A stretch of 64,000 bases of DNA from NCBI GenBank assembly GCA_003162055.1, contig PMNA01000034.1, forward strand, positions 1,010 to 65,009. Reading direction: 5' to 3'. The DNA is from Actinomycetota bacterium (GTDB taxonomy: Bacteria > Actinomycetota > Thermoleophilia > Gaiellales > Gaiellaceae). A program made the position numbers and the translations under genes. The notes below the pieces were generated by a model. That model was given only the letters and a program-made list of their open reading frames with translations. It was not told the DNA's origin and did not search any database. Shown here piece by piece: positions 45,528 through 53,513 of the stretch (position 1 is the stretch's first letter; every line of letters begins with the position of its first letter).

Positions 45528-45974
45528 CTAGTTACTGGTCCAGTTGATGGTCATGGTCTTGCCGGCGCAGGCTGCTGTTTGATCGGTGCCTGAGTCGAGC
45601 ATCCTGACCTTCGTGCTCGTGTCGAGCGTCGCCCCCTTGTTGACGGTGGCCGCGACCGATTTCGTGTCGACCTGGAACCATGCCGTCACGCAGCTGCCGT
45701 TGGTAGCGACTGCGCCCGAGAGCTGATTAACGTACTCGTTGCCGTTGGTGCCGTTGGCTATATGAACGGGGACTGTCACGTCGGCGCCGGCGGGGTAGAG
45801 CCCGGTCACGGCGTCGCTGGTGATTGTGAGCCCCGCCGAAGAACCGACTGTTGCGGAGCCCGAGCCGGCGCCCGTAGCGGTGAAGTACGCGTAAGCAACG
45901 CCGCTGGCGATAGCCAGCGCAGCCACGACGATCGCCGCAAGGACGACTCGCTTCTTGGATAGGTGCTTTCTCAT
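45528..45974 (-). CDS. TasA/camelysin-like small secreted protein (1 of 3)
   Basis: 148 residues; AGAGG before the ATG. Nearly identical N-terminus to its two neighbours: a basic KHLSKKR head, a 20-residue hydrophobic segment and the AYAYFTATGAGSGSATVG start of the mature protein, as in SipW-processed TasA and camelysin. The ~115-residue mature domain is beta-rich with a Cys pair (GSCVTAWF, AACAGKT). TasA-type proteins polymerise into biofilm fibres in Bacillus. Here fibre formation is inference. No SipW-type peptidase gene is in the window. Confidence 0.8.
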   Translation of the reverse strand: MRKHLSKKRVVLAAIVVAALAIASGVAYAYFTATGAGSGSATVGSSAGLTITSDAVTGLYPAGADVTVPVHIANGTNGNEYVNQLSGAVATNGSCVTAWFQVDTKSVAATVNKGATLDTSTKVRMLDSGTDQTAACAGKTMTINWTSN

Positions 45975-46109
45975 TGTTCCTCTCTTCGTTTTTAGAACCG
46001 GTTCACGAAACTCGACTTACCGGCCGTGTTTGCCGATGGCGTCGCCGGCCCACCGGCGAAAGCTGGGGTCATCCGATCTCGGTCTTCTGACCTCGCCACG
46101 GCCTATCCG
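45975..46109 (-). repeat. Conserved upstream segment, copy 1
   Basis: The ~135 bp upstream of this gene match those at 46584-46719 almost base for base (CGGCCGTGTTTGCCGATGGC, CGGTCTTCTGACCTCGCCAC). The block extends into the 3' end of the preceding gene. It records a recent tandem duplication of gene plus leader, and may include a structured leader. Confidence 0.6.
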
Positions 46110-46583
46110 CTAGTTGCTGGTCAAGTTGAGGGTTGGCGTTGCGCCCTGACAGGAGTCCTGTATGGAACCCGTATCCGCCATCGCCAGTGAGCCTGTGACC
46201 GTTGTGTGGTCGCCCGCGGTGCCGCTGCGAGTCAGGACGCTGTTCAGCACGATGTCCGCCATCGAGAACCCGCCATAGGCGAGGGTGCACAGCGGGTGGC
46301 CGGCGTCGGGCGTAATGCTGGCCAAATGAATGCTGCCGACACGCTGCGAGCCGGCGCCGGTATTCGTAACGAGGACGCTCACGGTAGCCGCCGTTCCGCC
46401 CGGATAGAGCGTGCCGGTGATGGTCGGGGTCAGGACGATGGACGTTGGGCTACCGACCGTTGCCGAGCCCGTGCCCGCGCCCGTCGCCGTGAAGTACGCG
46501 TAAGCAACGCCGCTGGCGATAGCCAGCGCAACCGCGACGATCGCCGCAAGGACGACCCGCTTCTTGGATAGATGCTTTCTCAT
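46110..46583 (-). CDS. TasA/camelysin-like small secreted protein (2 of 3)
   Basis: 157 residues. Same basic head, hydrophobic segment and AYAYFTATGAGTGSATVG junction as its neighbours. The mature part contains LYPGGTAATVSVLVTN and QRVGSIHLASITPDAG, a domain nearly shared with the third copy and less like the first. A Cys pair (HPLCTLAYG, SCQGATP) suggests a disulfide. AGAGG precedes the ATG. It is most likely co-expressed with the flanking copies, each having its own leader. Confidence 0.8.
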   Translation of the reverse strand: MRKHLSKKRVVLAAIVAVALAIASGVAYAYFTATGAGTGSATVGSPTSIVLTPTITGTLYPGGTAATVSVLVTNTGAGSQRVGSIHLASITPDAGHPLCTLAYGGFSMADIVLNSVLTRSGTAGDHTTVTGSLAMADTGSIQDSCQGATPTLNLTSN

Positions 46584-46719
46584 TTTTCCTCTCTTCGTTT
46601 CTGGAACCGGTTTACGAAACTCGGTTTACCGGCCGTGTTTGCCGATGGCGTCGCCGACCCACCGGCGAAAGTTGGGGTCTTCCGATCTCGGTCTTCTGAC
46701 CTCGCCACGGCCTATCCCG
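46584..46719 (-). repeat. Conserved upstream segment, copy 2
   Basis: Partner of 45975-46109, nearly identical over its length. The segment upstream of the third gene (47197-47240) keeps only short parts of it: GAACCGGTT, and CCAACTTTCG on the minus strand. Confidence 0.6.
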
Positions 46720-47196
46720 CTAGTTGCTGGTCAAGTTCAGGGTCAGCGTTGCTCCCTGGCAGGCGTCCTGAGAGATGCCCGTGTCGTTCATCTGCAGCGA
46801 GCCGACCTTGGTGGTAGTCCCAGCCGGAGCGATTGTCGCGGCCACGCTGACGTCAGCCATCGTGAAGGCATTCGCCGGACCGGCGCCCACGGTGGTCACG
46901 CACGTCGAGTGACCGGCGTCGGGGGTGATGCTGGCCAGATGAATGAGGTTGACGTACTGCGCGCCGGAGCCGTTGTTCTTGACGACGACACTCACCGAAG
47001 CCGGGGCTCCAGCCGGATAGAGCGTGCCGGTGATGGTCGGGGTCAGGACGATGGTCGTTGCGCTACCGACTGTTGCGGAGCCCGTGCCCGCGCCCGTCGC
47101 TGTGAAGTACGCGTAAGCAACGCCGCTGGCGATAGCGAGCGCAACCGTGATGATCGCCGCAAGGACGACTCGCTTCTTGGATAGGTGCTTCTTCAT
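46720..47196 (-). CDS. TasA/camelysin-like small secreted protein (3 of 3)
   Basis: 158 residues, 5'-most of the trio, starting with KKHLSKKRVVLAAIITVALA. The mature domain follows AYAYFTATGAGTGSATVG, with VNLIHLASITPDAGHSTCV and a C-terminal DACQGATLTLNLTSN. It is most similar to copy 2. The promoter for the group should lie in 47197-47498. The conserved tail TLNLTSN or TINWTSN in all three suggests a shared fold and assembly. Confidence 0.82.
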   Translation of the reverse strand: MKKHLSKKRVVLAAIITVALAIASGVAYAYFTATGAGTGSATVGSATTIVLTPTITGTLYPAGAPASVSVVVKNNGSGAQYVNLIHLASITPDAGHSTCVTTVGAGPANAFTMADVSVAATIAPAGTTTKVGSLQMNDTGISQDACQGATLTLNLTSN

Positions 47197-47498
47197 TTTC
47201 GTTCTCTCCTTGGATTGGAACCGGTTCTACTGTCCAGATGCCAGATCCCCCTCGAGCGAAAGTTGGGCGGCCGAAACCAGTGCCCAGAACTTTCGAGCAG
47301 GCAGGATGACCTGGATACGTCTGATATTGGGTGATGCCGCATACGCGCTTTCTTTGTTTGCCGCTGCGCGTTATTCGGATTTTCGGCCCGTTTTGGCGTA
47401 CGTTCATACCCCGATAGGGGGATTGAAGCCAACCTGAAAAAGCTCTCATTCTCGCTCTGGAACTCGCTTGGGGCCGCGCCGGTCTCTATCCTTGGCCT
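47197..47498. other. Divergent promoter region
   Basis: It lies between the surface-protein genes (minus) and the ACT-domain gene (plus). On the minus strand it reads through a leader with GCAGCGGCAAACAAAG and AACTTTCG elements, which might fold. I compared it with c-di-GMP riboswitch consensus and did not find the needed core. The plus-strand end contains the -10 box listed separately. Confidence 0.35.
47487..47492 (+). promoter_or_regulatory. -10 box of a leaderless transcript
   Basis: TATCCT, six bases, then the ATG at 47499, without a ribosome binding site. This is the same geometry as at 7912 and 10394. Confidence 0.5.
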
Positions 47499-48035
47499 AT
47501 GGCCTCGTATGCGCTATCGGCAATCGGGCGGGATCGGCCGGGAATCGTGGCCGAGGTGACGCGCACGCTCCTTCGCCACGGCATCAACATGGCCGACTCG
47601 CAGATGGCCATTCTTGGCGGCCATTTCGCCATGATGATCGTGCTCGTAACCTCGTCCGAGACCGATCTGGAGGGGCTTCGCTCGGACCTCGATCGCTCGC
47701 GCGAGAAGCTCGAGCTGGAGGCCGTCTCACTGTCCGAGATCGACGAAGCCGAGGCGAGGATCGACGAGCCCTCGCACGTGATCACGCTCTACGGCGCGGA
47801 TCACCCCGGAATCGTCAACGCCGTGGCCGCGGCGCTGGCCAAGCGAGGCGTCAACATCACCGATCTCGACACCCACCTCGTGGGCGAGGAGACAGAGCCC
47901 GCCTACATGATGATTCTCGAGGTCAGCTTGCCCGAGGGCTTCTCTGGCGACGACCTCGACGCGTATCTGCGCGACGTCGCGCTCCAGCAGAAGCTCGAGC
48001 TCTCCGTCCGGACGCTCGACCAGGTCGCACTCTAA
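47499..48035 (+). CDS. Double ACT-domain protein (GcvR-like)
   Basis: 178 residues made of two ACT domains, ~1-80 and ~95-175. Both have the amino-acid-binding turn: GRDRPGIVAEVTRTLLRHGINM and GADHPGIVNAVAAALAKRGVNI (the D/H-x-P-G-I-V signature). There is no DNA-binding or catalytic domain. E. coli GcvR, with this architecture, controls the glycine cleavage genes through protein contact, so a regulatory sensor of an amino acid is likely. The deformylase gene follows 15 bp later, probably in the same transcript. Confidence 0.87.
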   Translation: MASYALSAIGRDRPGIVAEVTRTLLRHGINMADSQMAILGGHFAMMIVLVTSSETDLEGLRSDLDRSREKLELEAVSLSEIDEAEARIDEPSHVITLYGADHPGIVNAVAAALAKRGVNITDLDTHLVGEETEPAYMMILEVSLPEGFSGDDLDAYLRDVALQQKLELSVRTLDQVAL

Positions 48036-48050
48036 ACAGAGCCCTTTCTC

Positions 48051-48557
48051 TTGGCTGTTCGACAGATCTTCCATCTTCCCGACCCGGTTCTGAAGCGGCT
48101 GGCGGCGGAAGCTACGCCGGAAGAGTGGGAGCGGGTCGAACGCGTCGCAGACGATCTGGTCGAGACGATGCACGGCTTTCCACGCTGCGTGGGCCTGGCG
48201 GCGCCTCAGATCGGCGAATCGGTTCGCATCGTCGTCGTCGACGTCTCGCTCCACCCCAAGGGCGATCCGGGCGCTCGCGAGATACTGCTCGTCAACCCCC
48301 GCATCGTGTTCACGACCGGATCCGACGTCGCACGCGAGGGTTGTCTGAGCGTCCCCGATTTCACCGCCGACGTTCGGCGTGCGACGGAGGTCGTCGTCGA
48401 GGGATTGACGCGCTCCGGGGAGGCGCAGACCGTCGAAGCGAGCGGCTTCGAGGCCCGCGCGCTGCAGCACGAGATCGATCACCTGGACGGGCTGCTCTTT
48501 CTCGACCGGGTCGAGTCGCTCTCGCGCGACGTCTTCCGGCGCAAGAACTACGGCTAG
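48051..48557 (+). CDS. def: Peptide deformylase
   Basis: 168 residues from a TTG start. All three deformylase motifs are intact: GLAAPQ at 48-53, EGCLS at 96-100 with the metal-ligand Cys, and HEIDH at 140-144 with the catalytic Glu and two His ligands. It removes the formyl group from the first Met of new proteins, in the cytosol, using Fe2+ or a substitute metal. No ribosome binding site precedes the TTG, so translation may be coupled to the ACT gene. Confidence 0.94.
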   Translation: MAVRQIFHLPDPVLKRLAAEATPEEWERVERVADDLVETMHGFPRCVGLAAPQIGESVRIVVVDVSLHPKGDPGAREILLVNPRIVFTTGSDVAREGCLSVPDFTADVRRATEVVVEGLTRSGEAQTVEASGFEARALQHEIDHLDGLLFLDRVESLSRDVFRRKNYG

Positions 48558-48602
48558 CCAACGAAAGTTCGTCTCCGTGGAGGCATGACGACTTTCGTTG
48601 GC
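48557..48602. terminator. Bidirectional terminator between def and sod
   Basis: A perfect 12-bp inverted repeat (GCCAACGAAAGT / ACTTTCGTTGGC) with a further CGTC/GACG pairing inside. It lies two bases after the def stop and 22 bp from the stop of the converging sod gene. Confidence 0.75.
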
Positions 48603-48624
48603 CAGAAGAAAAGTGACGACTCTC

Positions 48625-49239
48625 CTACACGTGCGACCTTGCGGAGGTGAATCGCTCTGTGACCTTGCCCCAGTCGACAACGTTCCACCAGGCGCCGACG
48701 TAGTCGGGTCGGCGGTTCTGATACTTGAGGTAGTAGGCGTGCTCCCAGACGTCGCAGGCGAGCAGGGGATGCATGCCGAGTGAGAGCGGCGAATCCTGGT
48801 TGATGGTCGAGAGCAGCTCAAGCGTCGCGCCGTTGTACACGAGCCAGCCCCAGCCCGAGCCGAAATGATTGACCGAAACGTCGGTCAGCTGCTGCTTGAA
48901 GCTGTCGAAATCACCGAAGGCCTGCTCGATTGCGGCCGCAAGGTCGCCGCTTGGCTCGCCGCCTTTGCCCGGTCCCATGCTCTCCCAGAAGAATGTGTGG
49001 TTCGCGACCCCACCGACGTGGTTTCGGATTGCCGTTCTTTTTTCGGGCGAGATCGTGTCGAGGCGCTGCAAGATCTCTTCGGGCGAGGAATCCGCCCATT
49101 CTGTGCCTGCTAGCGCTGCATTAGCCTTGTCGACGTAGGTCTGGTGGTGCTTGTCGTGATGGATGCGCATCGTCTGCTCGTCGATGTGAGGCTCGAGCGC
49201 GGCGTAGTCGTAGGGAAGCGGCGGTAGCTCAAAGGGCAT
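48625..49239 (-). CDS. sodA: Superoxide dismutase, Fe/Mn type
   Basis: 204 residues with AAGGAGG upstream of the ATG. Metal ligands can be read: His27 (MRIHHDKHH), a second His in the NHTFFWESMGPG region near 80, and the Asp and His of DVWEHAYYLKY near 160-166. The family signature is intact. It converts superoxide to oxygen and hydrogen peroxide in the cytosol. Iron versus manganese cannot be decided from the sequence alone. Its presence indicates exposure to oxygen, despite the ferredoxin-dependent oxidoreductase nearby. Confidence 0.94.
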   Translation of the reverse strand: MPFELPPLPYDYAALEPHIDEQTMRIHHDKHHQTYVDKANAALAGTEWADSSPEEILQRLDTISPEKRTAIRNHVGGVANHTFFWESMGPGKGGEPSGDLAAAIEQAFGDFDSFKQQLTDVSVNHFGSGWGWLVYNGATLELLSTINQDSPLSLGMHPLLACDVWEHAYYLKYQNRRPDYVGAWWNVVDWGKVTERFTSARSHV

Positions 49240-49356
49240 TTGTTACTCCTCCTTGGCGCAACTGGGCGGTCGAATGGTTCTCGAATTCCTGTACCCGAAA
49301 GCCACGGCGGCTACACGGACCCGTTGGCCAGGGGTTCGTGTGGGCGCGGGCGTCCC

Positions 49357-51378
49357 CTAACTGGGAGCGCTTGACTCGCGCACGATCAACTCGACCGGGA
49401 GTACAGATACAGTCGGCGCCTCGTTGGGATGATCGAGGAGGTGAAGCGCGGCCTCCATGATCGCATGAGCCATCTTCGCCTGATCCTGGCGCACGGTTGT
49501 GAGGGTCGGCGTGACCAGGCCGGCGTACTCGATGTCGTCGAAGCCGACTACGGCGACGTCGTCGGGTATGCGCAGACCGGCTTCTTCGATCGCCGCCATG
49601 GCGGCGATCGCCATCACGTCGCTGTTACAAAAGACTGCATCCGGCGGCTCGCCCAGGGAAAGCATTCGCTTCATCTCCTCGCGAGCGAGTTCCGGTTGCC
49701 AGTGAGCCATGGCGACGTATTCCTCCGGGCACTCGAGCCCCATTCTCTTCAGCTCGCTCTGATAGCTGAAGTGACGGTCGATGGTCGCTCGCACGTCGCT
49801 CCGCCCGCCGATGAAAGCGATCCGTTTTCGTCCGAACTCGATGAGGTGGTCTACGGCCTGGACGGTGCCGTCGATGTTGTCCGACATGATGAAAGCGACC
49901 CTGTCGCCGAGCAGATCGATTCCGACCGTCACACACGGATATCCGGCCTCGGCTAGCGCGACCAGCTCTCGCTCGTTTTCCGGTTGCGAAAGGACGATGA
50001 GCGCCTGAACTCCTAGCTGGCGGTAGTGCTCGACGAAGGTCTCGTGCGGCGAGCCGTGCACGGCGTCGATGCTCGAGACCAGGAGCAGGTCGATACCGCG
50101 CGCGTGTGCTTGCGCACGGATGGCGAGGAAGAGCGTGTGAAAGAAGCCACGAGGGAAGCTCTGGTTGGGTGAGGTGCCGATCACGACGGCGATCAAGCGC
50201 CGCTCGTCCGCTCCGTCGGCTGCAGCGCGGCCAGATCCATAGGCATCCGTGTCTTCAGGCGGAGAATCGTCACTCGAGGTGAGCATCGAAAGTGCATCCG
50301 CCACCGACAGCTGAGATCGGGGCTCTACCAGCTCGCGTGCGCCGGATTCCTCCGATTCGCCGAGCGCTTCCCCCTCGCGCGCGGTCAGCCGAGAGGAGCT
50401 CGACTCTCTCACTACCAACTCGACAGGCAGCATCGAGACAGGGGACGGAGCGGCTGGCGCGTCGAGCATGCGCACGAGAGCCTCGACTGAGGCCGCTCCT
50501 AATCCAACCCGATCCTGACGGACGCTGCTCAGTGAGGGAGTGACGTATTGTGCGAAGTCGGCGTCGTCGAAGCCGACGACCGCGACGTCGTCCGGGACTG
50601 TGCGGCCCGTTTTCTCGATCGCCAGCATCACTCCCAACGCCAGCTCGTCGCTGGCGCAGAAGAAGGCATCGGGCGGCCTTGACGACTCGAGCAGCGCGCG
50701 CGCCCGCTCGTAGGCCGTCAGCGGTCGCCAATCGGTCTCGAGCACGAACTCGTCGCGCTGCTCTAGCCCCAGTTCTTCGAGTCCGCTCTCGTAACCGAGC
50801 CGGCGGTTGTTCGAGGCGACCGTGCCGTCGGCTCCGCCGACGAAGGCGATCCTCGTTCTACCCTGCGCGCCGAGGTGGCGAACGGCGGCAACTGCTCCAC
50901 CGACGTTGTCGGAGGTTGCGAAGCTCGCGCGCGAGCCGATTACGTGCGTGTCTATGGTGATGTAGGGCAGGCCGGAGTCGGCGATCAGCTCGAGCTCGCG
51001 GTCATATGGCTCGAAAGCGATCAGAATGACGCCGGCCGCTTCATGGCGCTGGCAGATCTCAACGTAGTGGTTCGGCTGCCCGGTCACTCGCTGAGCGAGC
51101 TCGGTGAGCAAGAGCAGGTCGAGATCACCCGAGTCGGCGCGCGCGCGGATGCCGAAGAACACGTCGTCGTAGAAGGGATGTAGGAGCTTGCGTCCGCTAG
51201 CCACGCGCAGCTGCTGCGGCTGGAAGTTCGTCGCGACGCCTATCAGCCGCCGCTCACCTCCTTGGACGCCATGCTCCACGGCTTGGGCGGCGGTGCTGGC
51301 GATAGTCGCGAAGCAGTCCCGTTGCAAGCGAATCAGTATCTCGAGCACCGCTCGAGCCGATAGTCGTTGGGTGGGCAT
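49357..51378 (-). CDS. Tandem double LacI-type ligand-binding protein without HTH (copy 1)
   Basis: 673 residues. Two complete LacI/PurR-type periplasmic-binding-like domains are fused, ~43-330 and ~390-670. Each has the SDN...AVRHL or AVDHL segment with RIAFVGG/RIAFIGG, and the C-lobe signature PDAxFCxSDxxA...[12 protein letters not shown] or [12 protein letters not shown] followed by TPxLxxVRQD. No LacI helix-turn-helix (normally a ~50-residue head) and no signal peptide are present. A short motif stands in its place: QRLSARAVLEIL at residues 4-15, echoed by SQLSVADALSML before the second domain. It should bind small molecules, probably sugars or nucleosides, in the cytosol. Its output is unknown. 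Confidence 0.8.
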   Translation of the reverse strand: MPTQRLSARAVLEILIRLQRDCFATIASTAAQAVEHGVQGGERRLIGVATNFQPQQLRVASGRKLLHPFYDDVFFGIRARADSGDLDLLLLTELAQRVTGQPNHYVEICQRHEAAGVILIAFEPYDRELELIADSGLPYITIDTHVIGSRASFATSDNVGGAVAAVRHLGAQGRTRIAFVGGADGTVASNNRRLGYESGLEELGLEQRDEFVLETDWRPLTAYERARALLESSRPPDAFFCASDELALGVMLAIEKTGRTVPDDVAVVGFDDADFAQYVTPSLSSVRQDRVGLGAASVEALVRMLDAPAAPSPVSMLPVELVVRESSSSRLTAREGEALGESEESGARELVEPRSQLSVADALSMLTSSDDSPPEDTDAYGSGRAAADGADERRLIAVVIGTSPNQSFPRGFFHTLFLAIRAQAHARGIDLLLVSSIDAVHGSPHETFVEHYRQLGVQALIVLSQPENERELVALAEAGYPCVTVGIDLLGDRVAFIMSDNIDGTVQAVDHLIEFGRKRIAFIGGRSDVRATIDRHFSYQSELKRMGLECPEEYVAMAHWQPELAREEMKRMLSLGEPPDAVFCNSDVMAIAAMAAIEEAGLRIPDDVAVVGFDDIEYAGLVTPTLTTVRQDQAKMAHAIMEAALHLLDHPNEAPTVSVLPVELIVRESSAPS

Positions 51379-51445
51379 GTTTCGACTTCCGTTCAGGCTG
51401 CCGTTTAAGGTCGTTCGAGTCGAGTATGCATCACTGGGCGGGCAA

Positions 51446-53467
51446 CTATCGGCCGATCGTCGACTCGCGCACGATCAACTCGACCGGCAGGACGATCGCC
51501 GCGGGCGGCGCTTCCGGGTTGTCGAGGAGGTCGGACATCGCGTTCATCATCGCCGTTACCAATGTGGTCTGGTTCTGACGCACGGAGGTCAGAGAGGGAT
51601 CGACCATTCCGGCCGCGTCGATATCATCGATTCCGGCCACGGCGACGTCGTCAGGAATTCGAAGGCCTGCGTCTTCGATCGCCGCCATCGCACCTATCGC
51701 CATGATGTCGCTGGCGGCGAAGATCGCGTCGGGCGGTTCTGGGAGATCAAGCATTCGGCGCGTCGCGATGTAAGCGCGGTCATGCAGCCAGTGCGCAGCG
51801 TGCACGTACTCTTGGAGGTAGGACAGCTCGAGCTGCCCGAGCTCGCTCTTGTAACCGAAATGGCGATCGATCGAAGGGCGATCCTCGTCACGACCACCTA
51901 GATACGCGATCCGCTTGCAGCCCGACTCGGCGAGATGGCGCACGACCTTGATCCCGGCGTCGACGTTGTCGAAACTGACGGAGGCGGCTCTCGCACCGAG
52001 CATCTCGGCTTCAAAGGCGACGCAGGGATAGCGCGACTCGGCGAGCGCAACGATCTCAGGATCGCTCGCAGGAAGCGAGAAGACGATGATCCCGTCCGCC
52101 CTGTAACGACGGCAGAGATCGAGGAGCGGGGGGAAAGGCTCGATTCCGAGCCAGATTCGCGAGAGGATGATCAGGTCGGTCGAGTTCGAATGAGCGCTCG
52201 CGCGCAAGTGATTGAATGTAGCGTCGAAGGACGTGTTTCGGTAGATCTGCTTGGGGTTGGTGTCGGTGGCGAGAGCGATCGTTCGGCGTTTCTCGGGTAT
52301 CCATTGCTCGCGCGCGCTGCCGGTCGTGTCTCCTATTTCTTTCGGCCGGATCACCCCGTCGGTACCGAGCTCGTGGAAGACCTCTGCGACCGAGAGTCGT
52401 CCGCGCTCCGAGTTGCTCCGAGCGGCCTCGCTTCGCTCCAGTTTGGAGGCGGCGCCGGGGTCGGTCGATTCTCTGATCACTAGCTCCACCGGGAGGGCTA
52501 TCGAGGTCGGCTGGGCGCCGGGGTCGTCGAGTATCTTCATCAACGCCTCGACGGCCGCTGATCCGACTCCGATCCGGTCATGCCGGACGGTGGTCAGGGA
52601 CGGCGAGAGAAGCGATGCGTAACCCTCATCGTCGAAGCCGATGATCGCGATATCTTTCGGGATCTCGAGCCTGGCCTCTTCGCAGGCGAGCATCGCGCCG
52701 ACAGCCATCCGGTCGCTGGCACAGAAGATTGCGTCCGGAGGCTCGGTCAGGGCGAGCGCCTTGGCCGTCTCGATGTGAGCCTGCCCGTGTAGCCATCCAC
52801 CTTTGAGCACGTAATCCTCACGGCGCTCGAGCCCCAGTTGTTCGAGGGCGCTGTCATAACCCAGGCGCCGTTCCAGCGATACGAGCTCGTGCCCCCAACC
52901 CCCGATGAATGCGATGCGCCTGCGGCCAAGCCCGGCGAGGTGCCGGACCGCCTCCACGGCACCACTCATGTTGTCGGTCGTGATGAAGCTCGCCCGCGGC
53001 CCGATTACTCTCGTATCGATCGAGACGCAAGGGAATTCGGATGCCGCCAGCTCGGCCAGCTCCGGCTCTTTGGGCACGAAGGAGACGAGGATAATCCCCT
53101 CGGCGTGGTGCGCGCGGCAGAGATCGCCGTAGTGGGTTGCCTCGCCGGTGACCTCACTAGACAGGCCCGAGAGCAGGAGAATGTCGAGCCCGCTCGTGTC
53201 GGCGTGAGCGCGGATTCCGGTAAGGACGTCGTCGAAAGCGTGATGTTGCCACCTTTCCGTGGTGAGAAGCATCTGGTAGGGAACGGAGTTGATCGCGACG
53301 CCGATCAGCCGCCGTCCGCTGCCTCGATCGAGACGCGTCTCGGCCATCTCGTTCGTCCGGGCCAATGCCGCTGCGCTCTGGGCGTGAGAGGCGTCGAGCA
53401 AGGAGCAGAGCGCTCGAGGCGAGAGCCGTTGACCCGGTTCACGATTCACACTCCAAGTGTCGGTCAT
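51446..53467 (-). CDS. Tandem double LacI-type ligand-binding protein without HTH (copy 2)
   Basis: 673 residues, organised like its neighbours: motif [12 protein letters not shown] near residue 13-24, first binding domain ~50-335, second motif [12 protein letters not shown], second domain ~390-670. The C-lobe signatures are [13 protein letters not shown] and [13 protein letters not shown]. The domains differ clearly in the ligand-facing segments from copy 1, so the three proteins probably read different ligands. The gene lies 67 bp upstream of copy 1 and 46 bp downstream of copy 3, in one likely transcript. Confidence 0.8.
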   Translation of the reverse strand: MTDTWSVNREPGQRLSPRALCSLLDASHAQSAAALARTNEMAETRLDRGSGRRLIGVAINSVPYQMLLTTERWQHHAFDDVLTGIRAHADTSGLDILLLSGLSSEVTGEATHYGDLCRAHHAEGIILVSFVPKEPELAELAASEFPCVSIDTRVIGPRASFITTDNMSGAVEAVRHLAGLGRRRIAFIGGWGHELVSLERRLGYDSALEQLGLERREDYVLKGGWLHGQAHIETAKALALTEPPDAIFCASDRMAVGAMLACEEARLEIPKDIAIIGFDDEGYASLLSPSLTTVRHDRIGVGSAAVEALMKILDDPGAQPTSIALPVELVIRESTDPGAASKLERSEAARSNSERGRLSVAEVFHELGTDGVIRPKEIGDTTGSAREQWIPEKRRTIALATDTNPKQIYRNTSFDATFNHLRASAHSNSTDLIILSRIWLGIEPFPPLLDLCRRYRADGIIVFSLPASDPEIVALAESRYPCVAFEAEMLGARAASVSFDNVDAGIKVVRHLAESGCKRIAYLGGRDEDRPSIDRHFGYKSELGQLELSYLQEYVHAAHWLHDRAYIATRRMLDLPEPPDAIFAASDIMAIGAMAAIEDAGLRIPDDVAVAGIDDIDAAGMVDPSLTSVRQNQTTLVTAMMNAMSDLLDNPEAPPAAIVLPVELIVRESTIGR

Positions 53468-53513
53468 CCAGAGGACGACTTAAGCACATGGCTTCCCGCG
53501 CCGGCCACGCCCC

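Noticed and set aside
47197-47350. c-di-GMP (GEMM-type) riboswitch upstream of the surface-protein genes
   Set aside because: A GGCAAAC element is present, but the second conserved half (GACGCAAAGCC-like) and the linking stems could not be found.
49357-51378. Ordinary LacI-family repressor
   Set aside because: The helix-turn-helix head is absent and there are two ligand-binding domains, so the protein is not annotated as a DNA-binding regulator.
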